Below, piece after piece: positions 17,305-25,646 of a stretch of 64,000 nt of DNA. Both the position numbers and the translations under genes were made by a program. The first letter of the stretch is position 1. Every line of letters starts with the position of its first letter. The stretch is from Saccharothrix australiensis (GTDB taxonomy: Bacteria; Actinomycetota; Actinomycetes; Mycobacteriales; Pseudonocardiaceae). Where the stretch lies: the NCBI RefSeq assembly GCF_003634935.1, contig NZ_RBXO01000001.1, forward strand, positions 1 through 64,000, written 5' to 3'. A model generated the notes under the pieces. The model was not told the DNA's origin, ran no database searches, and saw only the letters and a list, made by a program, of their open reading frames with translations.

Positions 17305-17403
17305 GTGGAACACTTCTTCACAGGGCTTCTGGTCTTGGTGTCGCTGCTGGTCGTGTGGTTCGCCGGGTACGTGGTGTACCGCCTGTACTCCGACCAGCGC
17401 TGA
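17305..17403 (+). CDS. Single-span small membrane protein (32 aa)
   Basis: GTG to TGA encodes 32 residues, nearly all one membrane helix ([20 protein letters not shown]) with a short charged end (YSDQR). A leaderless-type promoter sits directly in front and the stop overlaps the next start in TGATG, so translation of the FABP-like protein should depend on it. This supports a real micro-gene. Function unknown. Confidence 0.6.
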   Translation: MEHFFTGLLVLVSLLVVWFAGYVVYRLYSDQR

Positions 17404-18041
17404 TGGCCGACGACAACGCACCGGTGCCGGGCAGCGGCGACGCGGCCGTCCAGGCCGCCGCCTCGCGCGCCAGGGTGACCGGCTCCCGCAACCTGCCGCA
17501 GTTCGACGACCTGCCGATCCCGGCGGACACCGCGAACCTGCGGGAGGGCCCGTCGCTGCACGACGCCTGCCTGGCGCTGCTGCCGCTGGTCGGCGTGTGG
17601 CGCGGTGAGGGCGAGGTCGTGTACCCGACGATCGACGGCCCGTACCGGTTCGGCCAGCAGGTCACGTTCGCGCACGACGGCCGCCCGTTCCTGTACTACG
17701 AGGCGCGGTCGTGGCTGCTCGACGCCGACGGCGCGGTGATCCGCCCGGCGGCCCGCGAGACGGGTTTCTGGCGTCCCCAGCCCGACGACACGATCGAGGT
17801 GCTGCTGACGCACAACACCGGGATCGTGGAGCTGTACTACGGCAAGCCGCGCAACCAGACGTCCTGGGAGCTGGGCACGGACGCGGTGGTCCGCACGGCG
17901 ACCGCCAAGGAGGTCACCGGCTCGCAGCGGCTGTACGGCATCGTCAACAACGGCGACCTGGCGTACGTCGAGGAGCGGGCGATGGTCGGCCACCCCCTCC
18001 AGCCGCACACGTCGGCGCACCTCAAGCGCGTCGTCGGCTGA
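17403..18041 (+). CDS. FABP-like/nitrobindin-family heme-binding protein
   Basis: A 212-residue protein of the nitrobindin (DUF1794/THAP4-like) beta-barrel family. The GVWRGEGE motif (family GxWxGxG) and the C-terminal barrel strands with [22 protein letters not shown] (His near the end is the heme ligand in homologues) are clear. The ATG at 17403 overlaps the stop of the small membrane protein; an upstream start in this frame would only shadow it. Mycobacterial nitrobindin binds heme and acts on nitric oxide or peroxynitrite; the same role is inferred. Confidence 0.88.
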   Translation: MADDNAPVPGSGDAAVQAAASRARVTGSRNLPQFDDLPIPADTANLREGPSLHDACLALLPLVGVWRGEGEVVYPTIDGPYRFGQQVTFAHDGRPFLYYEARSWLLDADGAVIRPAARETGFWRPQPDDTIEVLLTHNTGIVELYYGKPRNQTSWELGTDAVVRTATAKEVTGSQRLYGIVNNGDLAYVEERAMVGHPLQPHTSAHLKRVVG

Positions 18042-18077
18042 GGACCGCCGCTCCGGTCGTCCGAAAGTTCACTCATC

Positions 18078-18094
18078 GGATTGTTCAACAATCC
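18078..18094. promoter_or_regulatory. Palindromic operator of FadR/GntR type upstream of pxpB
   Basis: GGATTGTT C AACAATCC is a perfect 8+1+8 inverted repeat. Its core TTGTTCAACAA fits the TNGTNNNACNA pattern of FadR-subfamily GntR regulators. It ends 12 nt before the -10 element (TACCCT, 18107-18112) of pxpB, covering the -35 region, so a repressor is likely. No GntR gene lies in the window. Confidence 0.7.
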
Positions 18095-18106
18095 CCCTCG
18101 ACCACC

Positions 18107-18112
18107 TACCCT
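18107..18112 (+). promoter_or_regulatory. -10 element (TACCCT) of pxpB
   Basis: TACCCT ends 6 nt before the ATG at 18119, indicating a leaderless transcript. Confidence 0.55.
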
Positions 18113-18118
18113 GTAGCT

Positions 18119-18724
18119 ATGCGGCTGCGGCGTTGCGGTACCGACGCGGTGCTGGTCGAGGTCGACTCGACCGGCGAGGTGGAGGCCGTGCGCGCGGCGG
18201 TCCGGGCCGCCGACCCGCCCGAGGTGGTCGAGGTGGTGCCGGCGGCGCGCACGGTGCTGGTCGCGGCGCGGCCCGGCGGCCTGCCCGCCGTGCTCCGGCT
18301 CCTGGGCACCGTGGACCTGGCGCACCGCGTGGACGTGCCGTCCCGGCAGGTGGTGATCCCGGTCGTGTACGACGGGCCGGACCTGGAGCTGGTCGCGGCG
18401 ACCGCGGGCGTCACCGCCGACGAGGTGGTCCGGCTGCACGCGGCGGCGACGTACTCGGTGGCGTTCTGCGGTTTCGCGCCAGGGTTCGCCTACCTCGTGG
18501 GGCTGCCGCCGCCGCTGCGCCAGCCGCGGCTCGACTCGCCGCGCACGAAGGTCCCCGCCGGCGCGGTCGGCGTGGCGGGCGAGTACACCGCCGCGTACCC
18601 GCGCTCGACGCCCGGCGGGTGGCGGCTGATCGGCCGCACCGACGCGCCGCTGTTCGACCCGACCGGTGACGTCCCGGCCCTGCTGGCGCCCGGCGACCGG
18701 GTCCGGTTCGAGGCGGTGGGATGA
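18119..18724 (+). CDS. pxpB: 5-oxoprolinase subunit B
   Basis: A 201-residue protein of the KipI/PxpB family (carboxyltransferase subdomain C/D). VVIPVVYDGPDLELVA, FCGFAPGFAYLVGLP and PRTKVPAGAVGVAGEYTAAYP are the family blocks. PxpABC hydrolyses 5-oxoproline to glutamate with ATP. The ATG at 18119 is leaderless and regulated by the palindrome at 18078-18094. It overlaps pxpC by 4 bp. The PxpA (LamB/YcsF) subunit gene is not in the window. Confidence 0.9.
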   Translation: MRLRRCGTDAVLVEVDSTGEVEAVRAAVRAADPPEVVEVVPAARTVLVAARPGGLPAVLRLLGTVDLAHRVDVPSRQVVIPVVYDGPDLELVAATAGVTADEVVRLHAAATYSVAFCGFAPGFAYLVGLPPPLRQPRLDSPRTKVPAGAVGVAGEYTAAYPRSTPGGWRLIGRTDAPLFDPTGDVPALLAPGDRVRFEAVG

Positions 18725-19584
18725 CCAGCCGGTCGCTGACCGTCCTGCGCACCGGCCCCCTGGCGCTGGTCCAGGACCTGGGCCGACCCGGCCACGCGCA
18801 CCTGGGCGTGCCGCCGTCCGGCGCGCTCGACCCGCCGTCCCTGCGCCTGGCCAACCGCCTGGTGGGCAACCCGGAGGACGCCGCCGGCCTGGAGGTCCTG
18901 CTCGGCGGGCTGGTCGTGCGGGCCGGCGCCTCGTGCACCGTCGCGGTCACCGGGCCGAGCGCGCCGGTGCTGGTCGGCGGCGCGCACCGCGACTCGCCGT
19001 GCCACCTGCGGCCGGGCGACGAGCTGGCCATCGGCGCGCCGACCGGCGGCCTGCGCTGCTACCTGGCCGTCTCCGGTGGCGTCGCGACGCCGCCGGAACT
19101 GGGCAGCCGCGCGACCGACCTGCTCTCCGGCCTCGGGCCCGCCCCGCTCGCGCCCGGCGACGAGCTGCCGCTCGGCGCGGTGACCGGCGTCCCGGTCGGC
19201 GCGGACGTCCTCCCGCCCGTGCGCGTCGGCGACGAACTGGCGGTGCCCGTCCACCTCGGACCCCGCGACGACTGGTTCGACGACCCGGTGGGCCGGCTCC
19301 GCGCCGGGCGGTGGACCGTGTCCGAACGGAGCAACCGGGTCGGCGTCCGGCTCCGGGGCCCCGCGCTCGACCGGACCGACCGCCACCGCGGTCGGGAGCT
19401 GCCCAGCGAGGGGCTCGTCACCGGCGCGGTCCAGGTGCCCCCGGACGGCCAACCAGTGGTATTCCTCGCCGACCACCCCACGACGGGCGGCTACCCGGTG
19501 ATCGGCGTGGTCCCGACGGACGCGCTCCCGCTGCTCGGCCAGGCGCGCCCCGGCACGCGGCTCCGGTTCCACCCGCGCGGCTGA
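18721..19584 (+). CDS. pxpC: 5-oxoprolinase subunit C (biotin-dependent carboxyltransferase family)
   Basis: A 287-residue protein of the KipA/PxpC family: GPLALVQDLGRPGHAHLGVPPSGALD at the N terminus, NRLVGNPEDAAGLEVLLGG, and the end block VVFLADHPTTGGYPVIGVV. It forms the 5-oxoprolinase with PxpB and PxpA. ATGA overlap with pxpB shows translational coupling. Confidence 0.92.
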   Translation: MTSRSLTVLRTGPLALVQDLGRPGHAHLGVPPSGALDPPSLRLANRLVGNPEDAAGLEVLLGGLVVRAGASCTVAVTGPSAPVLVGGAHRDSPCHLRPGDELAIGAPTGGLRCYLAVSGGVATPPELGSRATDLLSGLGPAPLAPGDELPLGAVTGVPVGADVLPPVRVGDELAVPVHLGPRDDWFDDPVGRLRAGRWTVSERSNRVGVRLRGPALDRTDRHRGRELPSEGLVTGAVQVPPDGQPVVFLADHPTTGGYPVIGVVPTDALPLLGQARPGTRLRFHPRG

Positions 19585-19593
19585 ACGGACGCA

Positions 19594-19609
19594 ATTGGTC
19601 TAGACCCAT
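19594..19609. promoter_or_regulatory. DasR-responsive element (dre) upstream of the chitinase
   Basis: ATTGGTCTAGACCCAT contains the TGGTCTAGACC core of the DasR consensus, with one departure (C for A at 19607). DasR represses chitin and GlcNAc genes and is released by amino-sugar phosphates. The site lies 85 nt before the chitinase ATG. It implies control by a DasR homologue elsewhere in the genome. Confidence 0.8.
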
Positions 19610-19693
19610 TGTCATTCGAGGGAGCACGACCTACGTTCAGACCTGGCCGCCGTGGTTCTCGACTGTCCCTGTCAATCGAGAGGCACAACCGAC

Positions 19694-22246
19694 ATGCGCC
19701 GACTAGCCATCGCGCTGGTGGCACTCGCCACCATCGCCACCACCGTCACGCCGGCATCAGCCGCTGCGGGCCTGACCGCGACGTTCACCAGAACGGGCAC
19801 CACGGGCAAGTTCGTGGTCTCCAACCCGACGTCGGCCGCCGTCACCGGCTGGTCGATCAAGTTCGACGTGCCGGCCGGCGTCACGGTCAGCGGCGCGCAG
19901 AACGCGTCGACCACGCAGAACGGGACCAGGGTCACGCTCACCCCGGCCTACTACATCAACACCATCCAGCCGGGCCGCAACACCGACCCGTTCAGCCCGA
20001 CGTTCACGCTCAGCCGGGAGGCCGACCCGACCTCCTGCACGCTCAACGGCGCGAACTGCGACGGCACCGGCCCCGAACCGCCCGCGCCCGCGCCGGTCAC
20101 CGCGGACTTCAGCCTCTCCGGCTCCACCGGCAAGTTCATCGTCGCCAACAACACCGACGCCACCCTGTCCGACTGGGCGATCACCTTCACGCTGCCCTCG
20201 GGCGTCACGGCGAGCAACGCCAACAACGGCACCGTCAGCCAGACCGGCAACACGGTCACGCTGGCGCCGGTCCACTACAACAAGTCGGTGGGCCCGCGGA
20301 AGACGACCGAGCCGTACAGCCCGACGTTCACGCTCAGCCGGGCCGTCGAACCGGTGACCTGCCGGATCAACAACGCCAACTGCGACGGCTCGCCGGACGT
20401 CCCGCCGACCGCGCCGGGCGACCTGCGCTCGCCGGCGAAGACGACCAAGAGCGTCTCCCTGGCCTGGAACGCCTCCACGGCGGGCTCGCTGCCGGTCGCG
20501 GGCTACGACGTCTACAACGGCTCGACGCTGGCCACCACCGTCACCGGCACGAGCGCCACGGTCACCGGCCTCACGCCGAACACCGCGTACTCGTTCACGG
20601 TGAAGGCCAAGGACACCAAGGGCACCCAGTCGCCCGCGAGCAACGCGCTCAGCGTCACCACGAACAACCCGGCCGACGACACCCAGCCGCCGAGCGCGCC
20701 GGGCAACCTGCGCGGCACCGGCAAGGACGCGGGCAGCGTGACGCTCACGTGGGACGCGGCCACCGACAACAGCAAGGTCGCGAACTACGACGTCTACCAG
20801 GGCTCCACGGTCCGCGCCACGGTCACCGAGACCACGGCGAAGATCGACGGCCTGTCGCCGTCCACCGAGTACACGTTCTCGGTGAAGGCGCGCGACATCT
20901 ACGACAACGTGTCCGGCGCGAGCAACTCCGTCAAGGTGACCACGTCGGACATCGTCGGCGGGTACGCGAAGGTCGGCTACTTCGTCCAGTGGGGCATCTA
21001 CGGCCGCCAGTTCTTCGTGAAGAACCTGGACACCAACGGCGCGGCGGCGAAGCTGACGCACATCAACTACGCCTTCGGCAACATCGACCCGGTCAACCTG
21101 ACGTGCCTCCACGGCGTCACGAAGGGCACCTCGCCCAACCCGCAGGACCCGAACCAGGGTGACGGCGCGGGTGACGCGGAAGCCGACTACAGCAGGCCGT
21201 TCAGCTCGGCGCAGTCCGTGGACGGCGTGGCCGACACCGGCTGGGAGCCGTTGCGCGGCAACTACAACCAGCTCAAGAAGCTCAAGGCCAAGCACCCGCA
21301 CCTGAAGATCCTGATCTCGCTGGGCGGCTGGACGTACTCGAAGTACTTCTCGGACGTCGCGGCCACGGACGCGTCGCGCAAGAAGTTCGTCGCGTCCTGC
21401 CTGGACATCTACCTCAAGGGCAACCTGCCGACCTACAACGGCGCGGGCGGTCCGGGCACGGCGGCGGGCATCTTCGACGGCGTCGACCTCGACTGGGAGT
21501 GGCCGGGCGCGGAGGGCCACCCCGGCAACCACATCAGCCCGAACGACAAGCGGAACAACACCCTCCTGATCGAGGAGTTCCGCAAGCAGATGGACGAGCT
21601 GTCCAAGACCACCGGCAAGCGGTACCAGCTGACCGCGTTCACCCCGGCCGACCGGGCGAAGATCGACGCCGGCTGGGAGCTGGCCGAGGTCGCGAAGTCG
21701 ATGGACATCTTCAACGTCCAGGGCTACGACTTCCACGGCTCCGGCAGCGACAACTCGTGGGAGCCGAACCGGACCGGCCACCAGGGCAACCTGTACAAGG
21801 ACGCGGACGACCCGTACCCGTTCCACTTCAGCGTGGAGGACACGGTCAACGCCTACCTGGAGGCGGGCGTGAACCCGCGCAAGATCACCGTCGGGCTGGC
21901 GTTCTACGGCCGCGGCTGGCAGGGCGTCCAGGACGGCGGGAAGAAGGGCGAGTGGCAGTCGGCGACGGGCGCCGCGCCGGGGCAGTTCGCGGAGGAGGCC
22001 GGCACGCGCGGGTACTCGAACCTGCTCGCCAGCGTGCCCAACTGCACGGTGTACCACGACGAGGCGGCGGTCGCGACGTCCTGCTTCACCGGCAACGGCG
22101 GGCAGTGGTGGACGTTCGACGACGCGTGGGCGATCCAGAAGAAGACCGCGTGGATGAAGCAGCGCGGCCTGCTGGGCGCGATGATCTGGGAGATGTCCGG
22201 TGACACCGGCGTGCTGATGAGCGCCGTGGACAACGGGCTCAAGTAG
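19694..22246 (+). CDS. Secreted GH18 chitinase with two CBM2-like and two FN3 domains
   Basis: An 850-residue secreted enzyme. The ATG at 19694 gives a signal peptide (RRLAIALVALATIATT, cleavage after ASA). Two CBM2-like beta domains follow (about residues 27-120 and 130-240, each ending in a Cys pair and NCDG), then two fibronectin type III domains (about 250-335 and 345-430, PPTAPGDLR and PPSAPGNLR starts), then the GH18 catalytic domain (about 440-850). Key motifs are ISLGGWTYS (SxGG) and DGVDLDWEWPG with the catalytic Glu. It should hydrolyse chitin outside the cell and is under a DasR site. Confidence 0.94.
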   Translation: MRRLAIALVALATIATTVTPASAAAGLTATFTRTGTTGKFVVSNPTSAAVTGWSIKFDVPAGVTVSGAQNASTTQNGTRVTLTPAYYINTIQPGRNTDPFSPTFTLSREADPTSCTLNGANCDGTGPEPPAPAPVTADFSLSGSTGKFIVANNTDATLSDWAITFTLPSGVTASNANNGTVSQTGNTVTLAPVHYNKSVGPRKTTEPYSPTFTLSRAVEPVTCRINNANCDGSPDVPPTAPGDLRSPAKTTKSVSLAWNASTAGSLPVAGYDVYNGSTLATTVTGTSATVTGLTPNTAYSFTVKAKDTKGTQSPASNALSVTTNNPADDTQPPSAPGNLRGTGKDAGSVTLTWDAATDNSKVANYDVYQGSTVRATVTETTAKIDGLSPSTEYTFSVKARDIYDNVSGASNSVKVTTSDIVGGYAKVGYFVQWGIYGRQFFVKNLDTNGAAAKLTHINYAFGNIDPVNLTCLHGVTKGTSPNPQDPNQGDGAGDAEADYSRPFSSAQSVDGVADTGWEPLRGNYNQLKKLKAKHPHLKILISLGGWTYSKYFSDVAATDASRKKFVASCLDIYLKGNLPTYNGAGGPGTAAGIFDGVDLDWEWPGAEGHPGNHISPNDKRNNTLLIEEFRKQMDELSKTTGKRYQLTAFTPADRAKIDAGWELAEVAKSMDIFNVQGYDFHGSGSDNSWEPNRTGHQGNLYKDADDPYPFHFSVEDTVNAYLEAGVNPRKITVGLAFYGRGWQGVQDGGKKGEWQSATGAAPGQFAEEAGTRGYSNLLASVPNCTVYHDEAAVATSCFTGNGGQWWTFDDAWAIQKKTAWMKQRGLLGAMIWEMSGDTGVLMSAVDNGLK

Positions 22247-22261
22247 GCGCCCGGTCCCGTC

Positions 22262-22306
22262 GGCCGTCCGAGTCCGCTCCCGATCCGGGACCGGGCTCGG
22301 ACGGCC
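22262..22306. terminator. Terminator between chitinase and pabC (convergent)
   Basis: A 15-bp stem with one mismatch (22262-22276 with 22292-22306) lies between two converging genes and can serve both. Confidence 0.7.
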
Positions 22307-22337
22307 CGTCCACCGGGCGGAGTTCCGGTGGGCGGGG

Positions 22338-23180
22338 TCAGTACTCCGACTCGTACAGCTCGACGAGCCGCGCGTGCAGGTCCCTGGAGTCGGGCAGCGT
22401 CTTCCCGTCCAACGTGTGCACGCGCGTGATCCTGCGGACGCTGGACACCAGCAGCACGCCGTCCGCGTCGTACAGCTCGTCCACCGCGACCGGGGCGACC
22501 TCCACCGCCCACCCGGCGCGCTCGGCGGCCCGGAACAGCGCGGCCTGCGTGGTGCCGGGCAGGATGCCGAGGGTCGCGGGCGGCGTGGTCAGCCGGCGGC
22601 CGCGCACCGCGATCAGCGTCGACGTCGGGCCCTCCAGCACCGAGCCGTCCGACGTCGTGAACACGACCTCGGACGCGCCGCGCCGCTCGGCCTCCCGCAG
22701 GGCCGCCATGTTGACCGCGTACGACAGCGTCTTCGCGCCCAGCAGCAGCCACGGCGCGCGCTCGGCCAGGCCCGGCTCGACACCGCGCTCCAGGGTCACC
22801 GCCGCGAGGCCGTCGGCGCGCTGGGCGACCGCCTTCGGCGGGACCTCCACCCCGAGCGCGAACCCGGTGGGCGTGCCGTCACCACCCTCCACGCCCCGCG
22901 TGTGGACGAGCTTGAGGGCGAACTCCCGTCCGCCGGTCCAGGCGCCCAGCACCCGGTCGATCGCCCGCCCGAACGCGGCGCGGTCCGGCGCGGGCAGGTC
23001 CAGCATGGCCGCCGAGCGGTCCAGCCGGTCCAGGTGGGGCTCCAGTTCCCTGGGCCGGCCGTCGACGACGAGGATCGTCTCGAAGACGCCGTCGCCGCGC
23101 ACGAGGCCCAGGTCGTCGATCCGGATGAGGGGTTCGTCGGGATCGGCGAGGGTTCCGTCCAGTAGTGCGAGCACACGCAT
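22338..23180 (-). CDS. pabC: Aminodeoxychorismate lyase / class IV aminotransferase
   Basis: A 280-residue PLP enzyme of fold-type IV. The catalytic Lys is in GAKTLSYAVNM, SDGSVLEGPTSTLIAV and LGILPGTTQAAL bind the cofactor. The most likely role is 4-amino-4-deoxychorismate to p-aminobenzoate for folate; branched-chain or D-amino acid transamination cannot be excluded. TAGTCT 6 nt before the ATG at 23180 marks a leaderless promoter, back to back with that of fur. Confidence 0.82.
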   Translation of the reverse strand: MRVLALLDGTLADPDEPLIRIDDLGLVRGDGVFETILVVDGRPRELEPHLDRLDRSAAMLDLPAPDRAAFGRAIDRVLGAWTGGREFALKLVHTRGVEGGDGTPTGFALGVEVPPKAVAQRADGLAAVTLERGVEPGLAERAPWLLLGAKTLSYAVNMAALREAERRGASEVVFTTSDGSVLEGPTSTLIAVRGRRLTTPPATLGILPGTTQAALFRAAERAGWAVEVAPVAVDELYDADGVLLVSSVRRITRVHTLDGKTLPDSRDLHARLVELYESEY

Positions 23181-23186
23181 ACCGTG

Positions 23187-23192
23187 AGACTA
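23187..23192 (-). promoter_or_regulatory. -10 element (TAGTCT) of pabC
   Basis: Minus-strand TAGTCT lies 6 nt before the pabC ATG. The fur -10 element begins only 9 nt away on the other strand, so the two promoters overlap. Confidence 0.5.
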
Positions 23193-23201
23193 CTCACGGC
23201 C

Positions 23202-23207
23202 TACCAT
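23202..23207 (+). promoter_or_regulatory. -10 element (TACCAT) of the Fur-family gene
   Basis: TACCAT ends 7 nt before the GTG at 23215, indicating a leaderless transcript. Confidence 0.5.
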
Positions 23208-23214
23208 CGGGTTC

Positions 23215-23649
23215 GTGGACACCGCTAGCGGCCCGAAGGCCCTGCGCAAGACACTGCACGACCGCGGCATGCGGATGACGCCCCAGCGCCAGCTCGTGCT
23301 GGACGCGGTGCGCGAACTCGGCCACGCCACCCCGGAGCAGATCTGCCGCCGGGTGCGCGTCACCGCGCCGACCGTGAACATCACGACGATCTACCGGACG
23401 CTGGACCTGCTGGACCGGCTCGGCATGGTGCGGCACACCCACCTGGGTCACGGCGCGCCTACCTACTCGGTGGACGAGCACGAGCACGTGCACCTGGTGT
23501 GCCACCGGTGCGGGCACATCGACGAGGCGCCGTGCGAGGCGCTGACGCACCTCGGCGGAACACTGAGGGCCGACTACGGGTTCGAACTGGACGCAAGCCA
23601 CCTCGCGCTGTCCGGCACCTGCCGAGACTGCTTGAAGGAGAACTCGTGA
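23215..23649 (+). CDS. Fur-family metal-dependent transcriptional regulator
   Basis: A 144-residue Fur-family protein. The N-terminal winged helix contains MTPQRQLVLDAVRELGHATPEQI and NITTIYRTLDLLDRLG; the dimer domain has HEHVHLVCHRCGHI with the first CxxC and CRDC near the end as the structural zinc site. Whether it senses zinc, iron or another metal cannot be decided here; the paired CxxC motifs are most like Zur/FurB. The GTG start is leaderless, and the stop overlaps the ygfZ GTG by 4 bp. Confidence 0.88.
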   Translation: MDTASGPKALRKTLHDRGMRMTPQRQLVLDAVRELGHATPEQICRRVRVTAPTVNITTIYRTLDLLDRLGMVRHTHLGHGAPTYSVDEHEHVHLVCHRCGHIDEAPCEALTHLGGTLRADYGFELDASHLALSGTCRDCLKENS

Positions 23650-24737
23650 CGTCACCGCTGCTGTCCGTGCCCGGAGCTGTCGCCCCGTTCGAGGGCGCCG
23701 TCGACCAGGGCGTGCCCTGGCACTTCGGCGACCCGTTCGCGGAACAACGGTCGGCGGCGCGGTCGGTCGCGGTGTTCGACCGGTCCCACCGGGCCGTGCT
23801 GGCGGTGCCCGGCGACGACCGGCTCACCTGGCTGCACTCGCTGACCAGCCAGCACTTCGAGGCGCTCGGCGAGGACCGCGGCACCGAGGCGCTGGTCCTG
23901 GACGTGCAGGGGCGGGTCGAGCACCACGCCGTGGCGGCGAACGTCGGCGGCGCGGTTTACCTCGACACCGAGGCGGCGACCGCGCCCGCGCTGCTCTCGT
24001 ACCTGACCAAGATGGTGTTCTGGTCGAAGGTCGAGCCGCGGGACGCGACGGCCGAGCTGGCCGTCCTGTCCGCGGTCGGGCCGGAGGTCGCCGGGCTGCT
24101 CGCCCGGCTGGGGGTGCCGGTGCCGGACGGGTCGGGCGTGGCGGCGCTGCCCGGCGGCGGTTTCGTCCGGCGGATGCCGTGGCCCGGCCACGACGCGGCC
24201 GACCTGGTGGTGCCCCGGGGGTCGCTGGTCGAGTGGTGGGGCCGGCTCACCGACGGCGGCGCGCGACCGGCGGGCAGCTGGGCGTTCGAGGCGCTGCGCG
24301 TCGAGGCGCTGCGGCCCCGGCTGGGCGTGGACACCGACGAGCGGACCATCCCGCACGAGGTGAACTGGATCGGTTCGGCCGTCCACCTGGACAAGGGCTG
24401 CTACCGGGGCCAGGAGACGGTGTCGAAGGTGCACAACGTCGGCCGCCCGCCCCGGCGGATGCTGCTGCTGCACCTGGACGGCTCGCGCGAGGTCCAGCCG
24501 GAGACCGGCGACCCGGTGCTCGTCGGCGACCGCGTGGTGGGCCGCGTCGGCTCGGTCGCGCTGCACCACGAGCTGGGGCCGATCGCGCTGGCGCTGGTCA
24601 AGCGGTCGGTGCCGGTGGAGACCGAACTGCTGGTCGGCGCCGAGGACCGGGTCGTGCAGGCGGCCGTCGACCCCGACTCCGTGCCGCCGGACACCCCCGG
24701 CCTCGGGCGGGAGGCAGCCCGCAACCTCGGGCGGTAG
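23646..24737 (+). CDS. ygfZ: Folate-binding YgfZ/GcvT-like iron-sulfur maintenance protein
   Basis: A 363-residue protein of the GcvT-like tetrahydrofolate-binding family. The KGCYRGQETVSKVHN motif is the YgfZ signature (KGCYxGQE). The GTG start at 23646 overlaps the fur stop. YgfZ proteins assist certain iron-sulfur enzymes. Coupling to a Fur-type gene fits a link to metal homeostasis. Confidence 0.92.
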   Translation: MTSPLLSVPGAVAPFEGAVDQGVPWHFGDPFAEQRSAARSVAVFDRSHRAVLAVPGDDRLTWLHSLTSQHFEALGEDRGTEALVLDVQGRVEHHAVAANVGGAVYLDTEAATAPALLSYLTKMVFWSKVEPRDATAELAVLSAVGPEVAGLLARLGVPVPDGSGVAALPGGGFVRRMPWPGHDAADLVVPRGSLVEWWGRLTDGGARPAGSWAFEALRVEALRPRLGVDTDERTIPHEVNWIGSAVHLDKGCYRGQETVSKVHNVGRPPRRMLLLHLDGSREVQPETGDPVLVGDRVVGRVGSVALHHELGPIALALVKRSVPVETELLVGAEDRVVQAAVDPDSVPPDTPGLGREAARNLGR

Positions 24738-24776
24738 CCGGGTCGGGCGGCGCGGGTTCTGTGCCAGGATCACGAC

Positions 24777-25625
24777 ATGCCCCGACCCGGTTCCCACGGC
24801 ACGCTGCTCACCGTCGCCCCCACCGGGGCCGAGCACGCCAAGGCCGACGTGCCGCAGCTGCCCGTCACCCTCGACGAGCTGGTCGCCACCGCGCAGGCGT
24901 GCGAGCAGGTCGGTGCGGCGATGGTCCACGTCCACATCCGGGGCGAGGACACCCGGCCGACGCTCGACCTCGGCCGGCTCAGGGACACCGTGCAGGCGCT
25001 GCGGGAGCAGACGTCGCTCGTCGTCCAGCTGTCCACGGGCGGCGCGGTGACCGACCCGGAGGCGGACCGGCTGCGCGTGCTGGACGCGCTGCCCGACTCG
25101 GCCTCCTGCACGATGGGCACGGTGAACTTCGGCGACGACGTCTTCCTGAACCGCTGGGAGTTCGTGGTCGCCCTGCACAAGGGGATGCAGGAACGCGGGA
25201 TCGCGCCCGAGTACGAGATCTTCGACCTCGGCCAGCTCGCCTCGCTGCGCAGGCTGCTGGACCGGCACGGCCTGCCCGCGGGCGGGAAGGTGCACGTCGA
25301 CCTGGTGATGGGGGTGCCGGGCGGCATGCCGGGTGACGCGGAGACGCTGGTCGCGGCGCTGCGCCTGCTGCCGGACGGCGCGTCGTTCTCGGCCACCGGC
25401 ATCGGCCGGACGTCCCTGCCCGTGCTGCTGGCGGCGCTGAGCACCGGCGGTCACCTGCGGGTCGGCCTGGAGGACACCCTCAGCTACGCCAAGGGTCAGC
25501 CGGTGCGCGACAACGCGCAGCTGGTCGCCCGCGCGGCGGGTCTGGCGAAGATCGCCCAACGGCCGCCGCTGTCCCCGGACGAGGCGCGCGAGCTGCTCGG
25601 CGTGCGCGGTCCGGTACAGGTTTGA
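24777..25625 (+). CDS. BKACE-family beta-keto acid cleavage enzyme
   Basis: A 282-residue TIM-barrel protein of the beta-keto acid cleavage (3-keto-5-aminohexanoate cleavage) family. Zinc ligands are the HxH pair in AMVHVHIRGED; other family blocks are VQLSTGGAV, CTMGTVNFGDDVF, HVDLVMGVPGGMPGD and HLRVGLEDTLSY. These enzymes use acetyl-CoA to split beta-keto acids. The substrate is unknown. CAGGAT lies 6 nt before the ATG, again suggesting a leaderless transcript. Confidence 0.88.
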   Translation: MPRPGSHGTLLTVAPTGAEHAKADVPQLPVTLDELVATAQACEQVGAAMVHVHIRGEDTRPTLDLGRLRDTVQALREQTSLVVQLSTGGAVTDPEADRLRVLDALPDSASCTMGTVNFGDDVFLNRWEFVVALHKGMQERGIAPEYEIFDLGQLASLRRLLDRHGLPAGGKVHVDLVMGVPGGMPGDAETLVAALRLLPDGASFSATGIGRTSLPVLLAALSTGGHLRVGLEDTLSYAKGQPVRDNAQLVARAAGLAKIAQRPPLSPDEARELLGVRGPVQV

Positions 25626-25646
25626 GACAACTTTGGAAGCAGGTTT

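Noticed and set aside
19757..22057. A 766-codon minus-strand open frame under the chitinase
   Set aside because: Antisense shadow of the chitinase; Val/Arg-rich with no recognisable fold.
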